Shown: positions 48,827 through 62,100 of the stretch, piece by piece
Layout of the letters: each line of letters opens with the position of its first letter
Position numbering within the stretch: position 1 is the first letter of the stretch
NCBI RefSeq assembly: GCF_051020975.1
Contig: NW_027478169.1
Coordinates: 3,162,001 to 3,226,000, forward strand
DNA: 64,000 bases
Direction: 5' to 3'
Source of the DNA: Osmia lignaria lignaria
Lineage: Eukaryota > Arthropoda > Insecta > Hymenoptera > Megachilidae
Program-made: the position numbers and the translations under genes
The notes under the pieces: generated by a model
Told to the model about the DNA's origin: nothing
Databases searched by the model: none
What the model saw: only the letters and a program-made list of their open reading frames with translations

Positions 48827-50115
48827 TCAGATGCGTAGTTCTCGAGATATATCAAGATATTTAAAAGTTCCGAAGCCGCACCAACATAATAGAGATACAG
48901 AAACACCGTGGCCCCTTTCTTTGCGATAACTCTGCACTATTGCGAGCTGCAAATGCCACTTCCAGCATAGATGTGCAGAAGAAGAACAACAAGAAGAAGA
49001 AATATCTCGAAATATGTCCGTCAGGCCCCTTCCCTTGAGATAAATCTGCAAATATCTCGGAAACGAAGCGAGCTATGGCAAAATGTTAAGAGACCTTTTT
49101 TGTAGAGAATTAAGTTTCCTACTTTTTATGTTCTATGATATTTTTCGATCAGAGGCGTAGTTCTCGAGATATATCAAGATATTTAAAAGTTCCGAAGCCG
49201 CACCAACATAATAGAGATACAGAAACACCGTGGCCCCTTTCTTTGAGATAACTCTGCACGATTGCGAGCTGGAAATGCCACTTCCAGTTTAGCTGTGCAG
49301 AAGAAGAACAACAAGAAGAAGAAATATCTCGAAAAATGTCCATCAGGACCCTTCCCTTGAGATAAATCTGCAAATATCTCGGAAACGAAGCGAGCTATTG
49401 CAAAACGTTAAGAGACCTTTTTTCTAGAGAATTAAGTTTCCTACTTTTTATGTTCTATGATATTTTTTGATCAGATGCGTAGTTCTCGAGATATATCAAG
49501 ATATTTAAAAGCTCCGAAGCTGCACCAACATAATAGAGGTACAGAAACACCGTGGCCCCTTTCTTTGAGATAACTCTGCACTATTGCGAGCTGCAAATGC
49601 CACTTCCAGCTTAGCTGTGGAGAAGAAGAACAACAAGAAGAAGAAATATCTCGAAATATGTCCGTCAGGCCCCTTCCCTTGAGATAAATCTGCAAATATC
49701 TTGGAAACGAATGCGAGCTATGCCAAAATGTTAAGAGACCTTATTTGTAGAGAATTAAGTTTCCTACTTTTTATGTTCTATGATATTTTTTGATCAGATG
49801 CGTAGTTCTCGAGATATATCGAGATATTTAAAAGTTCCGAAGCCGCACCAACATAATAGAGATACAGAAACACCGTGGCCCCTTTCTTTGAGATAACTGT
49901 GCACTATTGCGAGCTGCAAATGCCACTTCCAGCTTAGCTGTGCAGAAGAAGAACAACAAGAAGAAGAAATATCTCGAAATATGTCCGTCAGGCCCCTTCC
50001 CTTGAGATAAATCTGCAAATATCTCGGAAACGAAGCGAGCTATGGCAAAATGATAAGAGACCTTTTTTGTAGAGAATTAAGTTTCCTACTTTTTATCTTC
50101 TATGATATTTTCTGA
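48827..50115. repeat. Four-monomer copy of 43,674-44,962 (1,289 bp)
   Basis: The units at 48,827, 49,149, 49,471 (323 bp) and 49,794 repeat those at 43,674, 43,996, 44,318 and 44,641 at a spacing of 5,153 bp. Shared rare changes are TTTGCGATAAC, TAGATGTGCAG, GAGGCGTAG, CCATCAGGACCC, CTGTGGAGAAG and the added base in GAATGCGAGC. Differences include CCAGCATAGATG near 48,964 and TTTTTTCTAG near 49,420. Confidence 0.9.
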
Positions 50116-51403
50116 TCAGATTCGTAGTTCTCGAGATATATCAAGATATTTAAAAGTTCCGAAGCCGCACCAACATAATAGAGATACAGAAACACCGTGG
50201 CCCCTTTCTTTGAGATAACTCTGCACGATTGCGAGCTGGAAATGCCACTTCCAGTTTAGCTGTGCAGAAGAAGAACAACAAGAAGAAGAAATATCTCGAA
50301 AAATGTCCATCAGGACCCTTCCCTTGAGATAAATCTGCAAATATCTCGGAAACGAAGCGAGCTATGGCAAAATGTTAAGAGACCTTTTTTGTAGAGAATT
50401 AAGTTTCCTACTTTTTATCTTCTATGATATTTTCTGATCAGATTCGTAGTTCTCGAGATATATCAAGATATTTAAAAGTTCCGAAGCCGCACCAACATAA
50501 TAGAGATACAGAAACACCGTGGCCCCTCTCTTTGAGATAACTCTGCACAATTGCGAGCTGCAAATGCCACTTCCAGCTTAGCTGTGCAGAAGAAGAACAA
50601 CAAGAAGAAGAAATATCTCGAAATATGTCCGTCAGGCCCCTTCCCTTGAGATAAATCGGCAAGTATCTCGGAAACGAAGCGAGCTATGGCAAAATGTTGA
50701 GAGACCTTTTTTGTAGAGAATTAAGTTTCCTACTTTTTATGTTCTATGATATTTTTTGATCAGATGCGTAGATCTCGAGATATATCAAGATATTTAAAAG
50801 TTCCGAAGCCGCACCAACATAATAGAGATACAGAAACACCGTGGCCCCTTTCTTTGAGATAACTCTGCACTATTGCGAGCTGCAAATGCCACTTCCAGCT
50901 TAGCTGTGCAGAAGAAGAACAACAAGAAGAAGAAATATCTCGAAAAATGTCCATCAGGACCCTTCCCTTGAGATAAATCTGCAAATATCTCGGAAACGAA
51001 GCGAGCTATTGCAAAACGTTAAGAGACCTTTTTTGTAGAGAATTAAGTTTCCTACTTTTTATGTTCTATGATATTTTTTGATCAGATGCGTAGTTCTCGA
51101 GATATATCAAGATATTTAAAAGCTCCGAAGGTGCACCAACATAATAGAGGTACAGAAACACCGTGGCCCCTTTCTTTGAGATAACTCTGCACGATTGCGA
51201 GCTGGAAATGCCACTTCCAGTTTAGCTGTGCAGAAGAAGAACAACAAGAAGAAGAAATATCTCGAAAAATGTCCATCAGGACCCTTCCCTTGAGATAAAT
51301 CTGCAAATATCTCGGAAACGAAGCGAGCTATTGCAAAACGTTAAGAGACCTTTTTTGTAGAGAATTAAGTTTCCTACTTTTTATGTTCTATGATATTTTT
51401 TGA
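50116..51403. repeat. Four mixed monomers opening region I
   Basis: The units start at 50,116, 50,438, 50,760 and 51,082. The first two share TCTGATCAGATTCG. The 50,116 and 51,082 units share GCACGATTGCG, the GGAAATGCC stem variant and CCATCAGGACCC. The 50,438 unit has CCCCTCTCTTTG, GCACAATTGCG and AATCGGCAAG, the same as 52,048 and 53,336. The 50,760 unit begins with GTAGATCTCGAG. Confidence 0.85.
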
Positions 51404-52691
51404 TCAGATGCGTAGTTCTCGAGATATATCAAGATATTTAAAAGCTCCGAAGCTGCACCAACATAATAGAGGTACAGAAACACCGTGGCCCCATTCTTTG
51501 AGATAACTCTGCACGATTGCGAGCTGGAAATGCCACTTCCAGTTTAGCTGTGCAGAAGAAGAACAACAAGAAGAAGAAATATCTCGAAAAATGTCCATCA
51601 GGACCCTTCCCTTGAGATAAATCTGCAAATATCTCGGAAACGAAGCGAGCTATTGCAAAACGTTAAGAGACCTTTTTTGTAGAGAATTAAGTTTCCTACT
51701 TTTTATGTTCTATGATATTTTTTGATCAGATGCGTAGTTCTCGAGATATATCAAGATATTTAAAAGCTCCGAAGCTGCACCAACATAATAGAGGTACAGA
51801 AACACCGTGGCCCCTTTCTTTGAGATAACTCTGCACTATTGCGAGCTGCAAATGCCACTTCCAGCTTAGCTGTGGAGAAGAAGAACAACAAGAAGAAGAA
51901 ATATCTCGAAATATGTCCGTCAGGCCCCTTCCCTTGAGATAAATCTGCAAATATCTCGGAAACGAAGCGAGCTATGGCAAAATGTTAAGAGACCTTCTTT
52001 GTAGAGAATTAAGTTTCCTACTTTTTATCTTCTATGATATATTCTGATCAGATTCGTAGTTCTCGAGATATATCAAGATATTTAAAAGTTCCGAAGCCGC
52101 ACCAACATAATAGAGATACAGAAACACCGTGGCCCCTCTCTTTGAGATAACTCTGCACAATTGCGAGCTGCAAATGCCACTTCCAGCTTAGCTGTGCAGA
52201 AGAAGAACAACAAGAAGAAGAAATATCTCGAAATATGTCCGTCAGGCCCCTTCCCTTGAGATAAATCGGCAAGTATCTCGGAAACGAAGCGAGCTATGGC
52301 AAAATGTTGAGAGACCTTTTTTGTAGAGAATTAAGTTTCCTACTTTTTATGTTCTATGATATTTTTTGAGCAGATGCGTAGATCTCGAGATATATCGAGA
52401 TATTTAAAAGTTCCGAAGCCGCACCAACATAATAGAGATACAGAAACACCGTGGCCGCTTTCTTTGAGATAACTCTGCACTATTGCGAGCTGCAAATGCC
52501 ACTTCCAGCTTAGCTGTGCAGAAGAAGAACAACAAGAAGAAGAAATATCTCGAAATATGTCCGTCAGGCCCCTTCCCTTGAGATAAATCTGCAAATATCT
52601 CGGAAACGAAGCGAGCTATGGCAAAATGTTAAGAGACCTTTTTTGTATGGAATTATGTTTCCTACTTTTTATGTTCTATGATATTTTTTGA
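51404..52691. repeat. Four-monomer block, first copy (repeats at 56,230)
   Basis: The units at 51,404, 51,726, 52,048 and 52,370 recur at 56,230, 56,552, 56,874 and 57,196, a spacing of 4,826 bp. Markers are CCCCATTCTTTG, CTGTGGAGAAG, AATCGGCAAGTATC, TTGAGCAGATGCG and GTGGCCGCTTTC. The 51,404 unit is also a close duplicate of its left neighbour at 51,082 (GCTGCACC against GGTGCACC), a single-unit tandem duplication. Confidence 0.88.
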
Positions 52692-54300
52692 TCAGACGCG
52701 TAGTTCTCGAGATATATCAGGATATTTAAAAGTTCCGAAGCCGCACCAACATAATAGAGATACAGAAACACCGTGGCTCCTTTCTTTTAGATAACTCTGC
52801 ACTATTGCGACCTGGAAATGCCACTTCCAGTTTAGCTGTGCAGAAGAAGAACAACAAGAAGAAGAAATATCACGAAATATGTCCGTTAGGCCCCTTCCCT
52901 TGAGATAAATCTGCAAATATCTCGGAAACGAAGCGAGCTATGGCAAAATGTTAAGAGACCTTTTTTGTAGCGAATTAAGTTTCCTACTTTTTATGTTCTA
53001 TGATATTTTTTGATCAGATGCGTAGTTCTCGAGATATATCAAGATATTTAAAAGTTCCGAAGCCGCACCAACATAATAGAGATACAGAAACACCGTGGCC
53101 CCTTTCTTTGAGATAACTCTGCACTAGTGCGAGCCGCAAATGCCACTTCCAGCTTAGCTGTGCAGAAGAAGAACAACAAGAAGAAGAAATATCTCGAAAT
53201 ATGTCCGTCAGGCCCCTTCCCTTGAGATAAATCTGCAAATATCTCGGAAACGAAGCGAGCTATGGCAAAATGTTAAGAGACCTTTTTTGTAGAGAATTAA
53301 GTTTCCTACTTTTTATCTTCTATGATATTTTCTGATCAGATTCGTAGTTCTCGAGATATATCAAGATATTTAAAAGTTCCGAAGCCGCACCAACATAATA
53401 GAGATACAGAAACACCGTGGCCCCTCTCTTTGAGATAACTCTGCACAATTGCGAGCTGCAAATGCCACCTCCAGCTTAGCTGTGCAGAAGAAGAACAACA
53501 AGAAGAAGAAATATCTCGAAATATGTCCGTCAGGCCCCTTCCCTTGAGATAAATCGGCAAGTATCTCGGAAACGAAGCGAGCTATGGCAAAATGTTAAGA
53601 GACCTTTTTTGTAGAGAATTAAGTTTCCTACTTTTTATGTTCTATGATATTTTTTGATCAGATGCGTAGATCTCGAGATATATCAAGATATTTAAAAGTT
53701 CCGAAGCCGCACCAACATAATAGAGATACAGAAACACCGTGGCCCCTTTCTTTGAGATAACTCTGCACTATTGCGAGCTGCAAATGCCACTTCCAGCTTA
53801 GCTGTGCAGAAGAAGAACAACAAGAAGAAGAAATATCTCGAAATATGTCCGTCAGGCCCCTTCCCTTGAGATAAATCTGCAAATATCTCGGAAACGAAGC
53901 GAGCTATGGCAAAATGTTAAGAGACCTTTTCTGTAGAGAATTAAGTTTTCTACTTTTTATGTTCCATGATATTTTTTGATCAGATGCGTAGTTCTCGAGA
54001 TATATCAAGATATTTAAAAGTTCCGAAGCCGCACCAACATAATAGAGATACAGAAACACCGTGGCTCCTTTCTTTTAGATAACTCTGCACTATTGCGAGC
54101 TGCAAATGCCACTTCCAGCTTAGCGTGCAGAAGAAGAACAACAAGAAGAAGAAATATCTCGAAATGTGTCCGTCAGGCCCCTTCCCTTGAGATAAATCTG
54201 CAAATATCTCGGAAACGAAGAGAGCTATGGCAAAATGTTAAGAGACCTTTTTTGTATGGAATTATGTTTCCTACTTTTTATGTTCTATGATATTTTTTGA
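52692..54300. repeat. Five-monomer block headed by the ACGCG/TCAGG unit
   Basis: The unit at 52,692 has a distinctive set of changes: CAGACGCG, ATATCAGGATATT, GTGGCTCCTTTC, TTTTAGATAAC, GCGACCTGG, ATCACGAAATATG and TAGCGAATTAAG. It recurs at 54,301, 55,265 and 58,804. The units 53,014, 53,336, 53,658 and 53,980 follow; the last is 321 bp because of CTTAGCGTGCAG, and 53,658-53,980 return at 58,161-58,483. Confidence 0.86.
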
Positions 54301-56229
54301 TCAGACGCGTAGTTCTCGAGATATATCAGGATATTTAAAAGTTCCGAAGCCGCACCAACATAATAGAGATACAGAAACACCGTGGCTCCTTTCTTTTAGA
54401 TAACTCTGCACTATTGCGACCTGGAAATGCCACTTCCAGTTTAGCTGTGCAGAAGAAGAACAACAAGAAGAAGAAATATCACGAAATATGTCCGTTAGGC
54501 CCCTTCCCTTGAGATAAATCTGCAAATATCTCGGAAACGAAGCGAGCTATGGCAAAATGTTAAGAGACCTTTTTTGTAGCGAATTAAGTTTCCTACTTTT
54601 TATGTTCTATGATATTTTTTGATCAGATGCGTAGTTCTAGAGATATATCAAGATATTTAAAAGTTCCGAAGCCGCACCAACATAATAGAGATACAGAAAC
54701 ACCGTGGCCCCTCTCTTTGAGATAACTCTGCACAATTGCGAGCAGCAAATGCCACTTCCAGCTTAGCTGTGCAGAAGAAGAACAACAAGAAGAAGAAATA
54801 TCTCGAAATATGTCCGTCAGGCCCCTTCCCTTGAGATAAATCTGCAAATATCTCGGAAACGAAGCGAGCTATGGCAAAATCTTACGAGACTTTTTTGTAG
54901 AGAATTAAGTTTCCTACTTTTTATGTTCTATGATATTTTTTGATCAGATGCGTAGTTCTCGAGATATATCAAGATATTTAAAAGTTCCGAAGCCGCACCA
55001 ACATAATAGAGATACAGAAACACCGTGGCCCCTTTCTTTGAGATAACTCTGCACTATTGCGAGCTGCAAATGCCACTTCCAGCTTAGCGTGCAGAAGAAG
55101 AACAACAAGAAGAAGAAATATCTCGAAATGTGTCCGTCAGGCCCCTTCCCTTGAGATAAATCTGCAAATATCTCGGAAACGAAGAGAGCTATGGCAAAAT
55201 GTTAAGAGACCTTTTTTGTATGGAATTATGTTTCCTACTTTTTATGTTCTATGATATTTTTTGATCAGACGCGTAGTTCTCGAGATATATCAGGATATTT
55301 AAAAGTTCCGAAGCCGCACCAACATAATAGAGATACAGAAACACCGTGGCTCCTTTCTTTTAGATAACTCTGCACTATTGCGACCTGGAAATGCCACTTC
55401 CAGTTTAGCTGTGCAGAAGAAGAACAACAAGAAGAAGAAATATCACGAAATATGTCCGTTAGGCCCCTTCCCTTGAGATAAATCTGCAAATATCTCGGAA
55501 ACGAAGCGAGCTATGGCAAAATGTTAAGAGACCTTTTTTGTAGCGAATTAAGTTTCCTACTTTTTATGTTCTATGATATTTTTTGATCAGATGCGTAGTT
55601 CTAGAGATATATCAAGATATTTAAAAGTTCCGAAGCCGCACCAACATAATAGAGATACAGAAACACCGTGGCCCCTCTCTTTGAGATAACTCTGCACAAT
55701 TGCGAGCTGCAAATGCCACTTCCAGCTTAGCTGTGCAGAAGAAGAACAACAAGAAGAAGAAATATCTCGAAATATGTCCGTCAGGCCCCTTCCCTTGAGA
55801 TAAATCTGCAAATATCTCGGAAACGAAGCGAGCTATGGCAAAATCTTACGAGACTTTTTTGTAGAGAATTAAGTTTCCTACTTTTTATGTTCTATGATAT
55901 TTTTTGATCAGATGCGTAGTTCTCGAGATATATCAAGATATTTAAAAGTTCCGAAGCCGCACCAACATAATAGAGATACAGAAACACCGTGGCCCCTTTC
56001 TTTGAGATAACTCTGCACTATTGCGAGCTGCAAATGCCACTTCCAGCTTAGCTGTGCAGAAGTAGAACAACAAGAAGAAGAAATATCTCGAAATGTGTCC
56101 GTCAGGCCCCTTCCCTTGAGATAAATCTGCAAATATCTCGGAAACGAAGAGAGCTATGGCAAAATGTTAAGAGACCTTTTTTGTAGAGAATTAAGTTTCC
56201 TACTTTTTATGTTCTATGATATTTTTTGA
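54301..56229. repeat. Trimer HOR in two copies (964 and 965 bp)
   Basis: The units 54,301, 54,623 and 54,944 repeat as 55,265, 55,587 and 55,908. The middle units share AGTTCTAGAGATAT (palindrome lost), CCCCTCTCTTTG, GCACAATTGCG and CTTACGAGAC with one T-tract base missing (321 bp). The first third unit (54,944) is 321 bp through CTTAGCGTGCAG, while the second (55,908) has the restored length and AAGTAGAACAAC. Confidence 0.88.
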
Positions 56230-57517
56230 TCAGATGCGTAGTTCTCGAGATATATCAAGATATTTAAAAGCTCCGAAGCTGCACCAACATAATAGAGGTA
56301 CAGAAACACCGTGGCCCCATTCTTTGAGATAACTCTGCACGATTGCGAGCTGGAAATGCCACTTCCAGTTTAGCTGTGCAGAAGAAGAACAACAAGAAGA
56401 AGAAATATCTCGAAAAATGTCCATCAGGACCCTTCCCTTGAGATAAATCTGCAAATATCTCGGAAACGAAGCGAGCTATTGCAAAACGTTAAGAGACCTT
56501 TTTTGTAGAGAATTAAGTTTCCTACTTTTTATGTTCTATGATATTTTTTGATCAGATGCGTAGTTCTCGAGATATATCAAGATATTTAAAAGCTCCGAAG
56601 CTGCACCAACATAATAGAGGTACAGAAACACCGTGGCCCCTTTCTTTGAGATAACTCTGCACTATTGCGAGCTGCAAATGCCACTTCCAGCTTAGCTGTG
56701 GAGAAGAAGAACAACAAGAAGAAGAAATATCTCGAAATATGTCCGTCAGGCCCCTTCCCTTGAGATAAATCTGCAAATATCTCGGAAACGAAGCGAGCTA
56801 TGGCAAAATGTTAAGAGACCTTTTTTGTAGAGAATTAAGTTTCCTACTTTTTATCTTCTATGATATTTTCTGATCAGATTCGTAGTTCTCGAGATATATC
56901 AAGATATTTAAAAGTTCCGAAGCCGCACCAACATAATAGAGATACAGAAACACCGTGGCCCCTCTCTTTGAGATAACTCTGCACAATTGCGAGCTGCAAA
57001 TGCCACTTCCAGCTTAGCTGTGCAGAAGAAGAACAACAAGAAGAAGAAATATCTCGAAATATGTCCGTCAGGCCCCTTCCCTTGAGATAAATCGGCAAGT
57101 ATCTCGGAAACGAAGCGAGCTATGGCAAAATGTTGAGAGACCTTTTTTGTAGAGAATTAAGTTTCCTACTTTTTATGTTCTATGATATTTTTTGAGCAGA
57201 TGCGTAGATCTCGAGATATATCGAGATATTTAAAAGTTCCGAAGCCGCACCAACATAATAGAGATACAGAAACACCGTGGCCGCTTTCTTTGAGATAACT
57301 CTGCACTATTGCGAGCTGCAAATGCCACTTCCAGCTTAGCTGTGCAGAAGAAGAACAACAAGAAGAAGAAATATCTCGAAATATGTCCGTCAGGCCCCTT
57401 CCCTTGAGATAAATCTGCAAATATCTCGGAAACGAAGCGAGCTATGGCAAAATGTTAAGAGACCTTTTTTGTATGGAATTATGTTTCCTACTTTTTATGT
57501 TCCATGATATTTTTTGA
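56230..57517. repeat. Four-monomer block, second copy (of 51,404-52,691)
   Basis: This is the repeat of 51,404-52,691 at a spacing of 4,826 bp with almost no change. It includes CCCCATTCTTTG, CTGTGGAGAAG, AATCGGCAAG and TTGAGCAGATGCG in the same order. At its left and right ends the neighbouring units differ from those of the first copy. Confidence 0.88.
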
Positions 57518-59125
57518 TCAGATGCGTAGTTCTCGAGATATATCAAGATATTTAAAAGTTCCGAAGCCGCACCAACATAATAGAGATACAGAAACACCGT
57601 GGCTCCTTTCTTTTAGATAACTCTGCACTATTGCGAGCTGCAAATGCCACTTCCAGCTTAGCGTGCAGAAGAAGAACAACAAGAAGAAGAAATATCTCGA
57701 AATGTGTCCGTCAGGCCCCTTCCCTTGAGATAAATCTGCAAATATCTCGGAAACGAAGAGAGCTATGGCAAAATGTTAAGAGACCTTTTTTGTATGGAAT
57801 TATGTTTCCTACTTTTTATGTTCTATGATATTTTTTGATCAGACGCGTAGTTCTCGAGATATATCAAGATATTTAAAAGTTCCGAAGCCGCACCAACATA
57901 ATAGAGATACAGAAACACCGTGGCCCCTTTCTTTGAGATAACTCTGCACTAGTGCGAGCCGCAAATGCCACTTCCAGCTTAGCTGTGCAGAAGAAGAACA
58001 ACAAGAAGAAGAAATATCTCGAAATATGTCCGTCAGGCCCCTTCCCTTGAGATAAATCTGCAAATATCTCGGAAACGAAGCGAGCTATGGCAAAATGTTA
58101 AGAGACCTTTTTTGTAGAGAATTAAGTTTCCTACTTTTTATGTTCTATGATATTTTTTGATCAGATGCGTAGATCTCGAGATATATCAAGATATTTAAAA
58201 GTTCCGAAGCCGCACCAACATAATAGAGATACAGAAACACCGTGGCCCCTTTCTTTGAGATAACTCTGCACTATTGCGAGCTGCAAATGCCACTTCCAGC
58301 TTAGCTGTGCAGAAGAAGAACAACAAGAAGAAGAAATATCTCGAAATATGTCCGTCAGGCCCCTTCCCTTGAGATAAATCTGCAAATATCTCGGAAACGA
58401 AGCGAGCTATGGCAAAATGTTAAGAGACCTTTTCTGTAGAGAATTAAGTTTTCTACTTTTTATGTTCCATGATATTTTTTGATCAGATGCGTAGTTCTCG
58501 AGATATATCAAGATATTTAAAAGTTCCGAAGCCGCACCAACATAATAGAGATACAGAAACACCGTGGCTCCTTTCTTTTAGATAACTCTGCACTATTGCG
58601 AGCTGCAAATGCCACTTCCAGCTTAGCGTGCAGAAGAAGAACAACAAGAAGAAGAAATATCTCGAAATGTGTCCGTCAGGCCCCTTCCCTTGAGATAAAT
58701 CTGCAAATATCTCGGAAACGAAGAGAGCTATGGCAAAATGTTAAGAGACCTTTTTTGTATGGAATTATGTTTCCTACTTTTTATGTTCTATGATATTTTT
58801 TGATCAGACGCGTAGTTCTCGAGATATATCAGGATATTTAAAAGTTCCGAAGCCGCACCAACATAATAGAGATACAGAAACACCGTGGCTCCTTTCTTTT
58901 AGATAACTCTGCACTATTGCGACCTGGAAATGCCACTTCCAGTTTAGCTGTGCAGAAGAAGAACAACAAGAAGAAGAAATATCACGAAATATGTCCGTTA
59001 GGCCCCTTCCCTTGAGATAAATCTGCAAATATCTCGGAAACGAAGCGAGCTATGGCAAAATGTTAAGAGACCTTTTTTGTAGCGAATTAAGTTTCCTACT
59101 TTTTATGTTCTATGATATTTTTTGA
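57518..59125. repeat. Five monomers closing region I
   Basis: The units start at 57,518 (321 bp), 57,839, 58,161, 58,483 (321 bp) and 58,804. The last three reproduce 53,658, 53,980 and 54,301 at a spacing of 4,503 bp, and this register continues into the beginning of the next unit (59,126) before switching to J. The two 321-bp units share CTTAGCGTGCAG. Confidence 0.87.
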
Positions 59126-62100
59126 TCAGATGCGTAGTTCTAGAGATATATCAAGATATTTAAAAGTTCCGAAGCCGCACCAACATAATAGAGATACAGA
59201 AACACCGTGGCCCCTTTCTTTGAGATAACTCTGCACTATTGCGAGCTGTAAATGCCACTTCCAGCTTAGCTGTGCAGAAGAAGAACAACAAGAAGAAGAA
59301 ATATCTCGAAATATGTCCGTCAGGCCCCTTCCCTTGAGATATATCTGCAAATATCTCGGAAACGAAGCGAGCTATGGCAAAATGTTAAGAGACCTTTTTT
59401 GTAGAGAATTATGTTTCCTACAATTTATGTTCTATGATGTTTTTTGATCAGAAGCGTAGTTTTCGAGATACATCGAGATATTTAAAAGTTCCGAAGCCGC
59501 ACCAACATAATAGAGATACAGAAACACCGTAGCCCCTTTCTTTGAGATAACCCTGCACTAGTGCGAGCCGCAAATGCCACTTCCAGGTTAGCTGTGCAGA
59601 AGAAGAACAACAAGAAGAAGAAATATCTCGAAATATGTCCGTCAGGCCCCTTCCCTTGAGATAAATCTGCAAATATCTCGGAAACGAAGCGAGCTATGGC
59701 AAAATGTTAAGAGACCTTTTTTGTAGGGAATTAAGTTTCCTACTTTTTATGTTCTATGATATTTTTTGATCAGATGCGTAGTTCTCGAGATATATCAAGA
59801 TATTTAAAAGTTCCGAAGCCGCACCAACATAATAGAGATACAGAAACACCGTGGCCCCTTTCTTTGAGATAACTCTGCACTATTGTGAGCTGCAAATGCC
59901 ACTTCCAGCTTAGCTGTGCAGAGGAAGAACAACAAGAAGAAGAAATATCTCGAAATATGTCCGTCAGGCCAGTTCCTTTGAGCTGAATCTGCAAATATCT
60001 CGGAAACGAAGCGAGCTATGGCAAAATGTTAAGAGACGTTTTTTATAGAGAATTATGTTTCCTACAATTTATGTTCTATGATATTTTTTGATCAGAAGCG
60101 TAGTTTTCGAGATATATCGAGATATTTAAAAGTTCCGAAGCCGCACCAACATAATAGGGATACAGAAACACCGTGGCCCCTTTCTTTGAGATAACTCTGC
60201 ACTAGTGCGAGCCGCAAATGCCACTTCCAGCTTAGCTGTGCAGAAGAAGAACAACAAGAAGAAGAAATATCTCGAAATATGTCCGTCAGGCCCCTTCCCT
60301 TGAGATAAATCTGCAAATATCTCGGAAACGAAGCGAGCTATGGCAAAATCTTAAGAGACCTTTTTTGTAGAGAATTAAGTTTCCTACTTTTTATGTTCTA
60401 TGATATTTTTTGATCAGATGCGTAGTTCTCGAGATATATCAAGATATTTAAAAGTTCCGAAGCCGCACCAACATAATAGAGATACAGAAACACCGTGGCC
60501 CCTTTCTTTGAGATAACTCTGCACTATTGCGAGCTGTAAATGCCACTTCCAGCTTAGCTGTGCAGAAGAAGAACAACAAGAAGAAGAAGTATCTCGAAAT
60601 ATGTCCGTCAGGCCCCTTCCCTTGAGATGTATCTGCAAATATCTCGGAAACGAAGCGAGCTATGGCAAAATGTTAAGAGACCTTTTTTGTAGAGAATTCT
60701 GTTTCCTACAATTTATGTTCTATGATATTTTTTGATCAGAAGCGTGGTTTTCGAGATACATCGAGATATTTAAAAGTTCCGAAGCCGCACCAACATAATA
60801 GAGATACAGAAACACCGTGGCCCCTTTCTTTGAGATAACTCTGCACTAGTGCGAGCCGCAAATGCCACTTCCAGCTTAGCTGTGCAGAAGAAGAACAACA
60901 AGAAGAAGAAATATCTCGAAATATGTCCGTCAGGCCAGTTCCTTTGAGCTGAATCTGCAAATATCTCGGAAACGAAGCGAGCTACGGCAAAATGTTTAGA
61001 GACCTTTCTTGTAGAGAATTAAGTTTCCTACTTTTTATGTAGTATGATATTTTTAGATCAGATGCGTAGTTCTCGAGATATATCAAGATATTTAAAAGTT
61101 CCGAAGTCGCACCAACATAATAGAGATACAGAAACACCGTGGCCCCTTTCTTTGAGATAACTCTGCACTATTGCGCGCTGCAAATGCCACTTCCAGCTTA
61201 GCTGTGCAGAAGAAGAACAACAAGAAGAAGAAATATCTCGAAATATGTCCGTCAGGCCCCTTCCCTTGAGATAAATCTGCAAATATCTCGGAAACGAAGC
61301 GAGCTATGGCAAAATGTTAAGAGACCTTTTTTGTAGAGAATTAAGTTTACTACTTTTTATGCTCTATGATATTTTTTGATCGGATGCGTAGTTCTCGAGA
61401 TATATCAAGATATTTAAAAAATCCGAAGCCGCACCAACATAATAGAGATACAGAAACACCGTGGCCCCTTTCTTTGAGATAACTCTGCACTATTGCGAGC
61501 TGCAAATGCCACTTCCAGCTTAGCTGTGCAGAAGAAGAACAACAAGAAGAAGAAATATCTCGAAATATGTCCGTCAGGCCCCTTCCCTTGAGATAAATCT
61601 GCAAATATCTCGGAAACGAAGCGAGCTATGGCAAAATGTTAAGAGACCTTTTTTGTAGAGAATTAAGTTTCCTACTTTTTATGTTCTATGATATTTTTTG
61701 ATCAGATGCGTAGTTCTCGAGATATATCAAGATATCTAAAAGTTCCGAAGCCGCACCAACATAATAGAGATACAGAAACACCGTGGCCCCTTTCTTCGAG
61801 ATAACTCTGCACTATTGCGAGCTGCAAATGCCACTTCCAGCTTAGCTGTGCAGAAGAAGAACAACAAGAAGAAGAAATATCTCGAAAAATGTCCGTCAGG
61901 CCCCTTCCCTCGAGATAAATCTGCAAATATCTAGGAAACGAAGCGAGCTATGGCAAAATGTTAAGAGACCTTATTTGTAGAGAATTAAGTTTCCTACTTT
62001 TTATGTTCTATGATATTTTTTGGTCAGATGCGTAGTTCTCGAGATATATCAAGATATTTAAGAGTTCCGAAGCCGCACCAACATAATAGAGATACAGAAA

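Noticed and set aside
54093..54290. 65-codon plus-strand frame beginning with Met-Arg-Ala, also at 55,057, 57,631 and 58,596
   Set aside because: It exists only in units that lost one base at CTTAGCGTGCAG, which shifts a frame into an open register. The four copies are HOR duplicates of one event and do not give independent evidence of coding.
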